Source: JBMTVN01 sp046047235
GTDB lineage: Bacteria; Verrucomicrobiota; Verrucomicrobiia; Limisphaerales; JAHDYP01
Assembly: GCA_046047235.1 (NCBI GenBank)
Contig: JBJOII010000025.1
Coordinates: 1 to 38,191 of the forward strand
Direction of reading: 5' to 3'
DNA length: 38,191 nucleotides
Program-made: the position numbers and the translations under genes
The notes under the pieces: model-generated
Told to the model about the DNA's origin: nothing
Databases searched by the model: none
What the model saw: the letters and a program-made list of their open reading frames with translations, nothing else
Part shown: piece by piece, positions 16,138 through 25,587 of the stretch
Layout: every line of letters begins with the position of its first letter
Position numbering within the stretch: the stretch's first letter is position 1

Positions 16138-17382
16138 CTACTCTCTCCTCGCGTCCCGCGCCCCGGCAGGACGCGCAAACCGCGCCTCCCGTTTCTCCGC
16201 AAAAGCCGTCATCCCCTCCTTCGCATCAGGCAACGCAAAACACCGGATGTAAGCCTCGGTATCCGCCCGATGCGTCAACTTTGGCAGCGCCCCCTCATCC
16301 GCATGCACCAACCGCTTTGTCTCGCGTAACGCCTCCACCGGCATCCGCAACAACGCCGCCGCCAAATCCCCGGCCCGACGCTCCAACATCGCCCCCGGCA
16401 CCACCTCGTTCACTAAACCCCACTCCAACGCCCGGTTCGCCGATATCCCCTCCCCCAGCATGCACATCTCCAACGCCCGCGCCTTCCCCACCAAAGCCGT
16501 CAACTGCGCCACCCCATACCCCGGAGGCCAACCCAAACGAATCTCAGGCATCCCAAACCTCGCCGCCGTCGACGCCAAACGTACATCACACGCATTGGCC
16601 AACACACACCCGCCCCCCATCGCCGCCCCGTTCACCACCGCCACCATCACCTGCGGCAGCCGCTCAAAAGCCAGATACATGTTCGCCTGACGCAAACTCA
16701 ACCGACGCGCCTCTTCCACGCTCAATCCAGGCAACTCCTTCACGTCGTCTCCCGCACTAAACGCATCCCCTTCACCTGTCACCAACACCACCCGCACTTC
16801 GTCCCCCACCCCCGCTAACCACCCCACCAAACGCTCCATATCCTCCGTCATCCGCACGTTGATCGCATTCAACTGCCCGGGCCGGTTCAGTCGCACCCGG
16901 GCTACCCCCCCTCCCAACTCCACCTTCAGGGTGGAAAACTCCGGCATGCCCCCTCCCTTCTCCATCTCTCCAGAACCCACCCCCTCCTCCCTCCGCAGCT
17001 TGGACAAGTTCTCCAACAACCTCCCCACCCGAATCACCGCCCTCCGATGCGTCCCCCGCCCCAACTCCCGCTCCCCCGCAAAGGCCTGCACCGCAAAACT
17101 CACCCGCCTCCCCTCCACCGCAATCACGCGCGCCACCCCACGCACGGTCTCCCCCAATAACGCCGGCGCCAAATGCTCCACCTGCACCTCCGCCCCCACA
17201 CTCTCCTCCCCATCCTCCAAATACGGCCGCAACGCCTCACGCGCCGCCCGCTCCATCAACATGATCATGTTCGGCGTCGAAAATACGGTCGCCTCCGCCA
17301 TCCCGCCCAACGTGATCGTCATCCCGGGATCCACCACCCACACCAGCTCGCCCACCTGCCCAACCTCCAGTCCTGATTTCAT
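16138..17382 (-). CDS. Fusion of FlK-type thioesterase and enoyl-CoA hydratase/isomerase domains
   Basis: Two domains are visible in 414 residues. Residues about 5-125 match the hot-dog fold of fluoroacetyl-CoA thioesterase FlK: VFSTPNMIMLME, REALRPYLEDGEESVGAEV, VEHLAPALLGETV and GRGTHRRAVIRV. Its Thr-Glu-His triad is present as T36, E44 and H70, with the same spacing as T42, E50 and H76 of FlK. After a linker, residues about 148-405 are a crotonase: VRLNRPGQLNAIN, FSAGDDVKEL (CoA-binding loop), VVNGAAMGGGCVLANACD and FGMPEIRLGWPPGYG. Of the two Glu of classic hydratases, the PEI one is kept, but the GGGCE position is Val. It may be an isomerase, hydrolase or other crotonase activity on a CoA ester, with thioesterase release or proofreading. 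ATG 17382 is preferred over 17418. No neighbouring fatty-acid genes. Confidence 0.85.
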   Translation of the reverse strand: MKSGLEVGQVGELVWVVDPGMTITLGGMAEATVFSTPNMIMLMERAAREALRPYLEDGEESVGAEVQVEHLAPALLGETVRGVARVIAVEGRRVSFAVQAFAGERELGRGTHRRAVIRVGRLLENLSKLRREEGVGSGEMEKGGGMPEFSTLKVELGGGVARVRLNRPGQLNAINVRMTEDMERLVGWLAGVGDEVRVVLVTGEGDAFSAGDDVKELPGLSVEEARRLSLRQANMYLAFERLPQVMVAVVNGAAMGGGCVLANACDVRLASTAARFGMPEIRLGWPPGYGVAQLTALVGKARALEMCMLGEGISANRALEWGLVNEVVPGAMLERRAGDLAAALLRMPVEALRETKRLVHADEGALPKLTHRADTEAYIRCFALPDAKEGMTAFAEKREARFARPAGARDARRE

Positions 17383-17472
17383 AGGCCCGAACCCTATCAA
17401 GCCCCAACCACCCGACAAGCCCTACCCGCCAGACTGGTAAGAACCCAACCAACTCGCTAAAACCTCCACGCC

Positions 17473-18573
17473 ATGCGTCGTAAACTCATCCTGCTTATCC
17501 CCCTTCTCAGCCTCGCCGCTCTCAACCTCCACGCAGCCACGACCGCCAACCTCCAGCCCGACCTCGCCATCCCCGACTCCACCCCCCTCAACCACATCCA
17601 GGTCATCGGCAGCCACAATAGCTACAAACTCCTTCCCGCCCCCGAAGTGGAACAGATGATCGCCGCCGTTGCCCCTGCCGCCGCCAAGGAACTCCACTAC
17701 GAACACGAACCCCTACCCGACCAGCTTAACCGCGGCCTCCGCAACCTCGAAATCGATGTCCTCCACGATCCGGAAGGCGGCCGCTACGCCAACCCACTCG
17801 CCCTGAAACTCCTCGGCGATAAGCACCCCCCGTTTGACCGCACCCCCCTGCTCGCACCCGGCTACAAAATACTGCACGCCCCGGATATCGATTTCCGCTC
17901 CCATCACGCCACCCTCGCCGACTGCCTCCAAACCCTCAAAACCTGGTCGGAACTCAACCCACAGCACGCCCCGGTCTTCATCACCATGAACATCAAGGAA
18001 GACAAGGCCTACGTCCCCGGCGGCGTCAATGCCCTCCCCTTCACGGAAACCGCCGCCCGCGATCTCAACCAGGAGATCCTCACCCACCTCGGCCCGGAAC
18101 ACCTCCTCACCCCCACCACCACACAAGGCGCCGCAACCTCCCTCAACCAGGCCATCACCCAAAACGGCTGGCCCAACATCGGCCAGACCCGCGGCAAGTT
18201 CGTCTTCATTCTCGATGCCGGAACGACCACGCTCAACACATACAATCAGGCCTGCACCCCCTCAACCCGCACCCTCTTCTCCAGCTACCCCCCCGGCCAC
18301 CCCGACTCCGCCTTCCTCATCCTCAATAACCCCATCACCTCCTCCAACGAAATCAACCGCCTCTCCGCCCAAGGCTATATCGTCCGCACCCGCGCCGATA
18401 GCGGCACCCTCGAAGCCCGCGACAACAATACCACCCGACGCGATACCGCCCTCCAATCCGGCGCCCAAATCATCACCACCGATTACTACCCCGGCCGCAA
18501 CCTCTTCACGAATTCCTACTCGGTCGTCTTCCCCGACCAAACCTTCATCCGACTCCACCCCACCACCCGCTAA
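17473..18573 (+). CDS. Secreted Ca2+-dependent PI-PLC-like phosphodiesterase
   Basis: The 366-residue product begins MRRKLILLIPLLSLAALNL, a Sec signal peptide cleaved near HAA-TT. The mature protein matches the bacterial calcium-dependent phosphatidylinositol-specific phospholipase C family (PI-PLC-C1-type). It has NHIQVIGSHNSYKLL with the first catalytic His, GLRNLEIDVLHDPEGG with metal-binding Glu/Asp, DFRSHHATLADCL with the second His, PVFITMNIKEDK, and SGAQIITTDYYPG near the end. The expected location is the periplasm or outside the cell, and the reaction is cleavage of a phosphodiester in lipid or glycerophosphodiester substrates; the substrate is not shown. A TAAAAC at 17458-17463 could be a -10 box giving a three-base leader. 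It diverges from the thioesterase-crotonase gene with 90 bases between. Confidence 0.85.
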   Translation: MRRKLILLIPLLSLAALNLHAATTANLQPDLAIPDSTPLNHIQVIGSHNSYKLLPAPEVEQMIAAVAPAAAKELHYEHEPLPDQLNRGLRNLEIDVLHDPEGGRYANPLALKLLGDKHPPFDRTPLLAPGYKILHAPDIDFRSHHATLADCLQTLKTWSELNPQHAPVFITMNIKEDKAYVPGGVNALPFTETAARDLNQEILTHLGPEHLLTPTTTQGAATSLNQAITQNGWPNIGQTRGKFVFILDAGTTTLNTYNQACTPSTRTLFSSYPPGHPDSAFLILNNPITSSNEINRLSAQGYIVRTRADSGTLEARDNNTTRRDTALQSGAQIITTDYYPGRNLFTNSYSVVFPDQTFIRLHPTTR

Positions 18574-18761
18574 CCCTCCTCAGAGGGGCAATCTTCTGCC
18601 ACGCCCTGCGCAGACACGAGCCCGCCACGCCATTCACCCCGGAAATCAACGCCTCCACATACAACACGCAGTCACACCCCAACCATTCCCGCTTGCCGCC
18701 TCGCCCCCGGTGGTCCATGGTCCGCCACCGCGCAGCCTGCGATCACCGCCCAGCCCTAACG

Positions 18762-21020
18762 ATGCTCGCGACTGTCCAAAAAGACCTGACCGCCGGTTTT
18801 GTCGTCTCGCTCGTCGCCCTCCCCCTCTGCGTCGGAATCGCCCTCGCATCCGGAGTTTCCCCCGTCGCCGGAATCCTGTCGGGTATCCTCGGCGGCATCC
18901 TCGTCGGCATCCTCAGCGGCTCCCACACCAGTGTCACCGGACCCGCAGCAGGCCTCACCGCAGTCGTCGCCACCCAAATCAGCCAGCTCGGCAGCTTCGA
19001 AGCCTTCCTCGTCGCCGTCACGCTGGCCGGCCTGATCCAAATCACCCTCGGTGCCTGCCGCGCCGGTTCCATCGCCACGTTCTTCCCACTCAGCGTCATC
19101 AAAAGCCTGCTCACCGCCATCGGCCTCATCCTCATCCTTAAACAAATTCCCCCTCTCCTCGGACACAACGCCGGTCCCCTGGGCGAAAAATCATTCTACC
19201 AACCCAACGGCACCAGCACTCTAGCCGACCTCCTCTCCGCCTTCCTTCACCCCCACCCCGGCGTCACCATCATCGGCATCACCTCAGTCCTGCTCCTCCT
19301 CGCCTGGGAAAAAATCAACCAACTCAAAACCTCAGCCATCCCCGCACCCGTCGTCGTGCTCCTGAGCTCCATCATCCTTAGCCTCCTCCTCCCCCTCCTC
19401 AGCCCAGTCCTCACCCTCAACCCACCCCACTTCGTCACCATCCCCACCAGCACCGGCCCCCTCAACTTCCTCCAAAAATCCCTCTCCTCCCCCCAATGGG
19501 CCATGCTCCATAACCCCACCATCTACTTCTCCGCCCTCACCATCGCCCTCGTCGCCTCCCTCGAAACTCTCCTCAATATCGAAGCCATCGATAAACTCGA
19601 CCCCAAACAACGCCTCACACCCCCCAACCGCGAACTCCTCGCCCAAGGGGTCGGCAATGTCACCGCCGGCCTCCTCGGCGCACTCCCCATGACCAGCGTC
19701 ATCGCCCGCTCCACCGTCAGCCTCAACGCCCGCGCCACCACCAAACTCAGCACCATCACCCACGGTATCCTCCTCCTCGCGGCCGTCTCTCTCCTCCCCC
19801 AAATCCTCAACCTCGTCCCCCTCACCGCCATCGCCGCCATCCTCATCGCCGCCGGCCTCAAACTCGCCAGCCCCAAACTCCTCAAGCAAATGTGGCACGA
19901 AGGACATACCCAGTTCCTCCCCTTCGCCATCACCACCATCGCCATCGTCGCCACCGACCTCATGATCGGTGCCCTCATCGGCCTCGCCACCGCCATCGGC
20001 TTCATCCTCCATAGCAACATCCAACGCCCCATCCGCTGCGCCATCGAAAAACACGTCGGCGGCGATGTCATCCACATCACGCTCGCCAACCAAATGAGCT
20101 TCCTCAGTCGCGCCTCCCTCGAACGCACCCTCCGTAACACCCCCCCCGGCGGCCATGTCCTCCTCAATGCAGACAATACCGACTACATCGACGCCGATGT
20201 CCTCGACCTCCTCACCGACTTTCGCGATACCACCAGCAAAGCGCTGGGGTTCACTCTCAGTTTCAAGGGCTTCTCCGGACGCTACCCCCAGCTCGAAGAC
20301 ACCATCCAGTTTACCGACTACACCAGCCGGGAAATCCAAACCTCCCTCACCCCGGCCCGCGTCCTCCAACTGCTCCAGGAAGGCAACCAGCGCTTCCTCA
20401 CCAACCAACCCCTCTCCCGCGACCATCACCGCGTCAAGGATGCCACCTCCGCCGGTCAGTTCCCCATGGCCGCCGTCCTCGGCTGCTGCGATTCCCGCGC
20501 ACCAGCCGAAGTCATCTTTGACCTCGGCCTCGGCGATGTCTTCTCCGCCCGCGTCGCCGGTAACATCGCCACCACCGAACTCCTCGGCAGTATCGAATAC
20601 GCCTGCGCCGTCGTCGGATCCAAACTCCTGGTCGTCCTCGGCCATACCCACTGCGGCGCCATCAACGCCGCCATCGACCTCCTCGCCACCACCCGCAAAG
20701 CCAGCGAAGCCACCCCCTGCGACAACCTCGACGGCCTCGTCAACGAAGTCCAACAATCCATGGACCGCTCCCGAATCAAACGCCCCGACCAATGGTCGTC
20801 CCCCTCAGAACAAGCCGCCTACGCCGACGAAATGTCCCGCCGTAATGTCGTCCGCACCGTCCATAATATCCTCCACCGCAGCCGCTCCCTAAAACACCTC
20901 GTCACCACCAACCAAATCGCCATCGTCGGTGCCATCTACGACGTCACCTCCGGCAAGGTCGACTTCTTCCAAACCCCCAACTCCAGCAAACTCCCCCTCC
21001 CCATCCCTACCCTCCCTTAA
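18762..21020 (+). CDS. SulP-family anion transporter fused to beta-carbonic anhydrase (copy 1)
   Basis: This 752-residue protein has three parts. Residues 1-430 are a SulP transporter with about a dozen membrane segments, opening DLTAGFVVSLVALPLCVGIA and GSHTSVTGPAAGLTAVV. Residues about 440-545 resemble a STAS domain (HITLANQMSFLSRASL, HVLLNADNTDYIDADVLDLL). Residues about 555-740 are a beta-carbonic anhydrase with zinc ligands C575 (LGCCDSRAPAE, with D577 and R579) and H628/C631 (GHTHCGA). The fusion suggests bicarbonate or sulfate movement coupled to CO2/HCO3- conversion in the inner membrane; this is inferred. It has Cys where copy 2 and most anhydrases have Ser (C-C-D-S-R). ATG 18762 (MLATVQKDLTAG) matches copy 2; the start at 18693 adds an unrelated basic stretch. 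Confidence 0.93.
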   Translation: MLATVQKDLTAGFVVSLVALPLCVGIALASGVSPVAGILSGILGGILVGILSGSHTSVTGPAAGLTAVVATQISQLGSFEAFLVAVTLAGLIQITLGACRAGSIATFFPLSVIKSLLTAIGLILILKQIPPLLGHNAGPLGEKSFYQPNGTSTLADLLSAFLHPHPGVTIIGITSVLLLLAWEKINQLKTSAIPAPVVVLLSSIILSLLLPLLSPVLTLNPPHFVTIPTSTGPLNFLQKSLSSPQWAMLHNPTIYFSALTIALVASLETLLNIEAIDKLDPKQRLTPPNRELLAQGVGNVTAGLLGALPMTSVIARSTVSLNARATTKLSTITHGILLLAAVSLLPQILNLVPLTAIAAILIAAGLKLASPKLLKQMWHEGHTQFLPFAITTIAIVATDLMIGALIGLATAIGFILHSNIQRPIRCAIEKHVGGDVIHITLANQMSFLSRASLERTLRNTPPGGHVLLNADNTDYIDADVLDLLTDFRDTTSKALGFTLSFKGFSGRYPQLEDTIQFTDYTSREIQTSLTPARVLQLLQEGNQRFLTNQPLSRDHHRVKDATSAGQFPMAAVLGCCDSRAPAEVIFDLGLGDVFSARVAGNIATTELLGSIEYACAVVGSKLLVVLGHTHCGAINAAIDLLATTRKASEATPCDNLDGLVNEVQQSMDRSRIKRPDQWSSPSEQAAYADEMSRRNVVRTVHNILHRSRSLKHLVTTNQIAIVGAIYDVTSGKVDFFQTPNSSKLPLPIPTLP

Positions 21021-21237
21021 GCCCTCGAAACGCGAAGATCACAAACAAATCCCCTCCCCCATCTCTCCGCCTCCAATCTCTCTACCGGCAATTTTTCTGC
21101 CTCCTCATCTTTCTGCTTAACCAACCTCTCTGCCGCAAAGCCCGCCTTCGAAGAACCCCCACCCCCACGGTTTACCATTTCCAGAACCCCCTGCTTCTGT
21201 TCCAATCAACCGCACAACCCCGCGCAAGGCCTGCAGT

Positions 21238-23085
21238 ATGAACTCTCTTTACACATCCCTCGTGGTCATCGCGACCTCCACCCTCCTCCTCACTTCACCC
21301 ACTGCCTCCGCCGGGATCCAACTTTCCCACGAGGGCCAGGCCCGTGCCGACATCGTCATCGCCCCCGACGCCCTGCCCCCCGAACAGCACGCCGCCCGCG
21401 AACTCGCACGCTTCCTCCACGATATCACCGGTGCCACGTTCACCATCAGCACCAACCTCCCTGCAAACCCCGCCGCGCCCAACCACATCCTCGTCGGCAC
21501 CACCGCCGCCCGCCTCGCCAATAGCAGCTTCTCCATCGCTGACCTCGGCACCGACGGCATCGCCATCGAAACGACCGGGCATCACCTGACGCTTGCCGGA
21601 CAAGGCCCCCGCGGCACGCTCTACGCCGTCTACTCCTTCCTCGAAGACCAACTCGGCTGCCGCTGGTGGACCTCCTCCGCATCCACGATCCCCCGGAACC
21701 CATCGGTCAACATCGACACTCTCAACATCCGCTACACCCCGACCCTCGAATATCGCGAACCGTTCTGGTTCGATGCCCACGACGCCGACTGGGCCGCCCG
21801 TAACAAAAGCAACGGCAACTCCGTCCGTTGCGACGAATCCCGCGGCGGCAAACAGATCTACGAAGGTTTCGTTCACACCTTCAACAGCCTCATCCCCCCC
21901 GCCCAATACTTCGAGCAACACCCGGAATGGTTCAGCGAACTCAACGGCAAACGCACCGCCGACCATTCCCAGCTCTGCCTCAGCAACCAAACCATGCGCG
22001 AGGAACTCATCAAGAACCTCAAAACCCGCCTGCACGCCAACCCCGCCGCCACCATCGCCTCAGTCTCCCAAAACGACTGGTTCGGCCACTGCACCTGCGA
22101 ATCCTGCAAAACCATCGACACCCAGGAAGGCTCCCCCGCCGGATCCATGATCCGCTTCGTCAACGCCGTGGCGGAAGCCATCGAACCCGAGTTCCCCCAC
22201 ATCGCCATCAGCACTCTCGCCTACCAATACACCCGCAAACCACCACTCCTCACCAAACCCCGCCATAACGTCATCGTCCAACTCTGCAGCATCGAATGCT
22301 CCTTCAGCGTCCCCCTCAGCCACGAACGCAATCAGGACTTTCGCGACGACATCATCGGCTGGTCCAAAATCAGTAACCGGCTCTACATCTGGGACTACGT
22401 CACGAACTTCCGTCACCACCTCCTGCCTCACCCCAACCTCCGCGTCCTCGGCCCCAACGTACGCTTCTTCGTGGACCACAACGTCAAAGGCATCTTCGAG
22501 CAAGGTGCCTATACCACAAACGGCGCCGAAATGGCCGAACTCCGCGCCTGGGTCCTCGCCAAACTCCTCTGGAACCCCAACCTCAATCCCGACGCTCTCA
22601 TCCGTGAGTTTCTCCAGGGTTACTTCGGCCCCGCAGCCCAACCCATCCACGACTACCTCACGCTCATCCACGACGCCGCCGCCGCGGCCGAAGACAAACT
22701 CGGCTGCTTCGCCGATATCGCCGCCTCACCCGTCCGCGTCAGCTGGCCCACCAATGACAAATCCAAATTCCTCACACTCGTCACCATGACCCGCGCCCTC
22801 GAACTTCTCAATCAGGCCGAACGATCCGTCCGCAACCAACCCGACCTCCTCTTCCGCGTCCAGTGCGCCAAACTCCCCGTCCAATACGCCTTCATGATGT
22901 GCTGGTTACCCTGGCGCAAGGAAGCCACGGAAAACAACCTGCCCTGGCCTATGCCCAATACGATCCAACAAGCCCATGACGACTTCCTATCCGTCGCCAA
23001 ACAAAACCACGTCACCCGCCTCGACGAATGGAACGAAGGCTTCGGCAACCTGAACAAAGCACTCGAGACCGCCACAACCAACTAG
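21238..23085 (+). CDS. Secreted DUF4838 protein with glucuronidase-like N-terminal domain
   Basis: The 615-residue product has a signal peptide (MNSLYTSLVVIATSTLLLTS, cleaved near ASA-GI). Residues about 35-150 look like the small alpha/beta domain found before GH20/GH67-type barrels: IVIAPDALPPEQHAARELAR, ILVGTTAA, GTLYAVYSFLEDQLGCRWW. The rest fits DUF4838, a putative glycoside hydrolase barrel: EYREPFWFDAHDADWAARNK, HTFNSLIPPAQYF, HPEWFSELNGKR, CTCESCKTID, LYIWDYVTNF and GIFEQGAYTTNGAEM. The role is probably polysaccharide breakdown outside the cytoplasm; no substrate or catalytic residue is established. It sits between the two SulP-carbonic anhydrase genes on the same strand, with gaps of 217 and 157 bases, so it may have its own promoter. 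The 217-base gap is pyrimidine-rich and shows nothing else. Confidence 0.88.
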   Translation: MNSLYTSLVVIATSTLLLTSPTASAGIQLSHEGQARADIVIAPDALPPEQHAARELARFLHDITGATFTISTNLPANPAAPNHILVGTTAARLANSSFSIADLGTDGIAIETTGHHLTLAGQGPRGTLYAVYSFLEDQLGCRWWTSSASTIPRNPSVNIDTLNIRYTPTLEYREPFWFDAHDADWAARNKSNGNSVRCDESRGGKQIYEGFVHTFNSLIPPAQYFEQHPEWFSELNGKRTADHSQLCLSNQTMREELIKNLKTRLHANPAATIASVSQNDWFGHCTCESCKTIDTQEGSPAGSMIRFVNAVAEAIEPEFPHIAISTLAYQYTRKPPLLTKPRHNVIVQLCSIECSFSVPLSHERNQDFRDDIIGWSKISNRLYIWDYVTNFRHHLLPHPNLRVLGPNVRFFVDHNVKGIFEQGAYTTNGAEMAELRAWVLAKLLWNPNLNPDALIREFLQGYFGPAAQPIHDYLTLIHDAAAAAEDKLGCFADIAASPVRVSWPTNDKSKFLTLVTMTRALELLNQAERSVRNQPDLLFRVQCAKLPVQYAFMMCWLPWRKEATENNLPWPMPNTIQQAHDDFLSVAKQNHVTRLDEWNEGFGNLNKALETATTN

Positions 23086-23242
23086 TGGCACCATCTGACT
23101 CCGGGGTCCCCGTGCTGCCCCCCATGCCCAGACTACCCGGCACATTCTCCCAACCACAACTTGACGATCCCGAATTATCGGGCAAATTCGCCATGCTCGC
23201 CTCTCGTCCACAAGGAGCAGATAGGCCCGGGCAACTCCAACC

Positions 23243-25528
23243 ATGACCCAGAATAATCCCGTCAATCTCCAAAAAGACCTCATCGCCGGTCTGGTCGTCT
23301 TCCTCGTCGCCCTCCCCCTCTGCCTCGGCGTCGCCCTCGCTTCCAGTGCTCCCCCAATCGCCGGCATCCTCGCCGGCATCGTAGGCGGCATCCTGGTCGG
23401 CCTGATCAGCGGATCCCACACCAGTGTCAGCGGTCCCGCCGCAGGCCTCACCGCCGTCGTCGCCGCCCAAATCGCCTCCCTAGGCAGTTTCCAGGCCTTC
23501 CTCGCCGCCGTCGTCATCGCCGGTATCATCCAGGTCGTCATGGGCGTCTTCCGCGCCGGCATCATCGCCAATTTCTTCCCCCTCAGCGTCATCAAAGGCC
23601 TCCTCGCCGCCATCGGCGTCATCCTCATCCTCAAACAAATCCCCCACCTCCTCGGCCACGACACCGATCCCATGGGCGAAAAATCGTTCCAGCAGGCCGA
23701 CGGCGAAAATACGTTCTCCGAACTCCTCACGGCCGCTCTCGACCTCCACCCCGGCGCCATCATCGTCGGCCTCGCCTCCATCGCCATCATCATCCTCTGG
23801 GACAAAACCAAAGCGCTCAAACAATCCCCGGTGCCCGCACCCCTCGTCGTCGTCCTCGGCGGTATCGGCTTCACTTACCTCTTCCGCGCCATCGGCGGCC
23901 CCCTCGTCATCGAAGCCAGCCACCTGGTCGCCGTCCCCGTCACCACCGGCGCAGCAGACTTCCTGAACACTTCCCTCACAACCCCCGACTGGAAAATCCT
24001 CAGTAACTCAGCCGTCTATATCGCCGCCTTCACCATCGCTATCGTCGCTTCCCTCGAAACGCTCCTGAACCTCGAAGCAGTCGATAAACTCGACCCCAAA
24101 CAACGTCTCTCCCCACCCAACCGCGAGCTCGTCGCCCAAGGTATCGGCAATATCACTTGCGGCCTCATCGGCGCCCTCCCCGTCACCAGCGTCATCGTTC
24201 GCTCCTCCGTCAATATCAACGCCAAGGCAGAATCCAAACTCAGCGCCGTCTGGCATGGCATCCTCCTCCTCGTCTGCGTCATGCTCATGCCAACCCTCCT
24301 CAACCAAATCCCCCTCGCCGCCCTCGCCGCCATCCTCCTCATGACCGGCCTCAAACTCGCCAGCCCCAAACTCATCAAACAAATGTGGAGCGAAGGCAAA
24401 AACCAGTTCCTCCCCTTCATCTTCACCATCATCGCCATCGTCTTCACCGACCTCCTCATCGGCGTCATCATCGGCCTCAATATCGCCATCGGCTTCATCC
24501 TCCACAGCAATATGCGCCGCCCCCTCCGCCGTATCAGCGAAAAACACATCGGCGGCGATGTCATGCACCTCGTCCTCGCCAACCAGGTCAGCTTCCTCAG
24601 CCGCGCCTCCCTCGAACGCACCCTGCGCAGCACCCCCCGCGGCGGTCATATCCTCATCGATGCCGAAAATACCGACTACATCGACGCCGATGTCGTGGAC
24701 CTCATCACCGACTTCCGCGATACCACCAGCAAGGCACTCGGTATCCAGGTCAGCTTCAAGGGCTTCAAACAACGCTACCCCCAACTCCAGGACACCATCC
24801 AGTTCGTCGATTACTCCAACCGCGAACTCCAATCCGCCCTCACCCCCAGCCAGGTCCTCCAAATCCTCCAGGAAGGTAACGCCCGCTTCCTCAATAACCA
24901 GCTCCTCTCCCGCGATCACCACCGCGTCAAGGATGCCACCTCCAGCGGACAATTCCCCATCGCTGCCATACTCGGCTGTAGCGACTCCCGCGCCCCCGCC
25001 GAAGTCATCTTCGACCTCGGCCTCGGCGATATCTTCAGCGCCCGCGTAGCCGGCAATATCGCCACTACAGAACTCCTCGGCAGCATCGAATACGCCTGCT
25101 CAGTCGTCGGCTCCAAACTCATCGTCGTCCTCGGCCATACCCACTGCGGTGCCGTCAACGCCGCTCTGGACCTCCTCGCCTCCTCCCAAAAGGCCAGCGA
25201 AGCCACCGCTTGCGCCAACCTCGACGGCCTCGTCCATGAAGTCCAACAATCCATGGATACCTCCCGGCTCAAGAAACCCGAAGAATGGCCCTCCCCAAGG
25301 GAACGAGACGCCTACGCCGATGAAATGTCCCAGCGCAATGTCATGCGCACCATCCGGATCATGCGCGAACGCAGCTACACCCTCAACCGCATGGTCACCG
25401 AAGGCAAAATCGCCATCGTCGGCGCCATCTACAATGTCGCCACCGGCAAAGTCGACTTCTTCCAAACCTCCGCCTCCAGCTCCACCCCGCTCTCCATCCC
25501 CTCAGTCGAAGAACCCAAAACCCCCTAG
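23243..25528 (+). CDS. SulP-family anion transporter fused to beta-carbonic anhydrase (copy 2)
   Basis: This 761-residue protein has the same three-part layout as the product of 18762-21020 and is clearly its paralogue: a SulP transporter (DLIAGLVVFLVALPLCLGVA, GSHTSVSGPAAGLTAVVAAQ), a STAS-like part (LVLANQVSFLSRASLERTL), and a beta-carbonic anhydrase with C579 (LGCSDSRAPAE, D581, R583), H632 and C635 (GHTHCGA). Long stretches of the anhydrase half are identical between copies, the transporter loops less so, as after a tandem duplication. The N-terminus has six more residues than copy 1. The usual CSDSR motif suggests this copy is the canonical one. Inner-membrane bicarbonate or sulfate transport with CO2 hydration is inferred. 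No Shine-Dalgarno sequence lies at the right distance; an AAGGAG is 24 bases up. Confidence 0.93.
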   Translation: MTQNNPVNLQKDLIAGLVVFLVALPLCLGVALASSAPPIAGILAGIVGGILVGLISGSHTSVSGPAAGLTAVVAAQIASLGSFQAFLAAVVIAGIIQVVMGVFRAGIIANFFPLSVIKGLLAAIGVILILKQIPHLLGHDTDPMGEKSFQQADGENTFSELLTAALDLHPGAIIVGLASIAIIILWDKTKALKQSPVPAPLVVVLGGIGFTYLFRAIGGPLVIEASHLVAVPVTTGAADFLNTSLTTPDWKILSNSAVYIAAFTIAIVASLETLLNLEAVDKLDPKQRLSPPNRELVAQGIGNITCGLIGALPVTSVIVRSSVNINAKAESKLSAVWHGILLLVCVMLMPTLLNQIPLAALAAILLMTGLKLASPKLIKQMWSEGKNQFLPFIFTIIAIVFTDLLIGVIIGLNIAIGFILHSNMRRPLRRISEKHIGGDVMHLVLANQVSFLSRASLERTLRSTPRGGHILIDAENTDYIDADVVDLITDFRDTTSKALGIQVSFKGFKQRYPQLQDTIQFVDYSNRELQSALTPSQVLQILQEGNARFLNNQLLSRDHHRVKDATSSGQFPIAAILGCSDSRAPAEVIFDLGLGDIFSARVAGNIATTELLGSIEYACSVVGSKLIVVLGHTHCGAVNAALDLLASSQKASEATACANLDGLVHEVQQSMDTSRLKKPEEWPSPRERDAYADEMSQRNVMRTIRIMRERSYTLNRMVTEGKIAIVGAIYNVATGKVDFFQTSASSSTPLSIPSVEEPKTP

Positions 25529-25587
25529 CGGCAGGCCCACGTTGATCCTTGGCGCCCTGCACCGACGCCACTAGGCTCGGCTTTCCG

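Noticed and set aside
19332..20792. A 486-codon minus-strand frame opposite the first SulP-carbonic anhydrase fusion
   Set aside because: It is an antisense shadow rich in Asp/Gly/Glu, produced by GC-rich codons of the transporter gene.
23161..23182. TTGACG followed by the inverted repeat CCCGA-ATTA-TCGGG before the second SulP fusion, as a promoter or operator
   Set aside because: No -10 box lies at the right distance, and the 5-bp stem is too short to support a claim.
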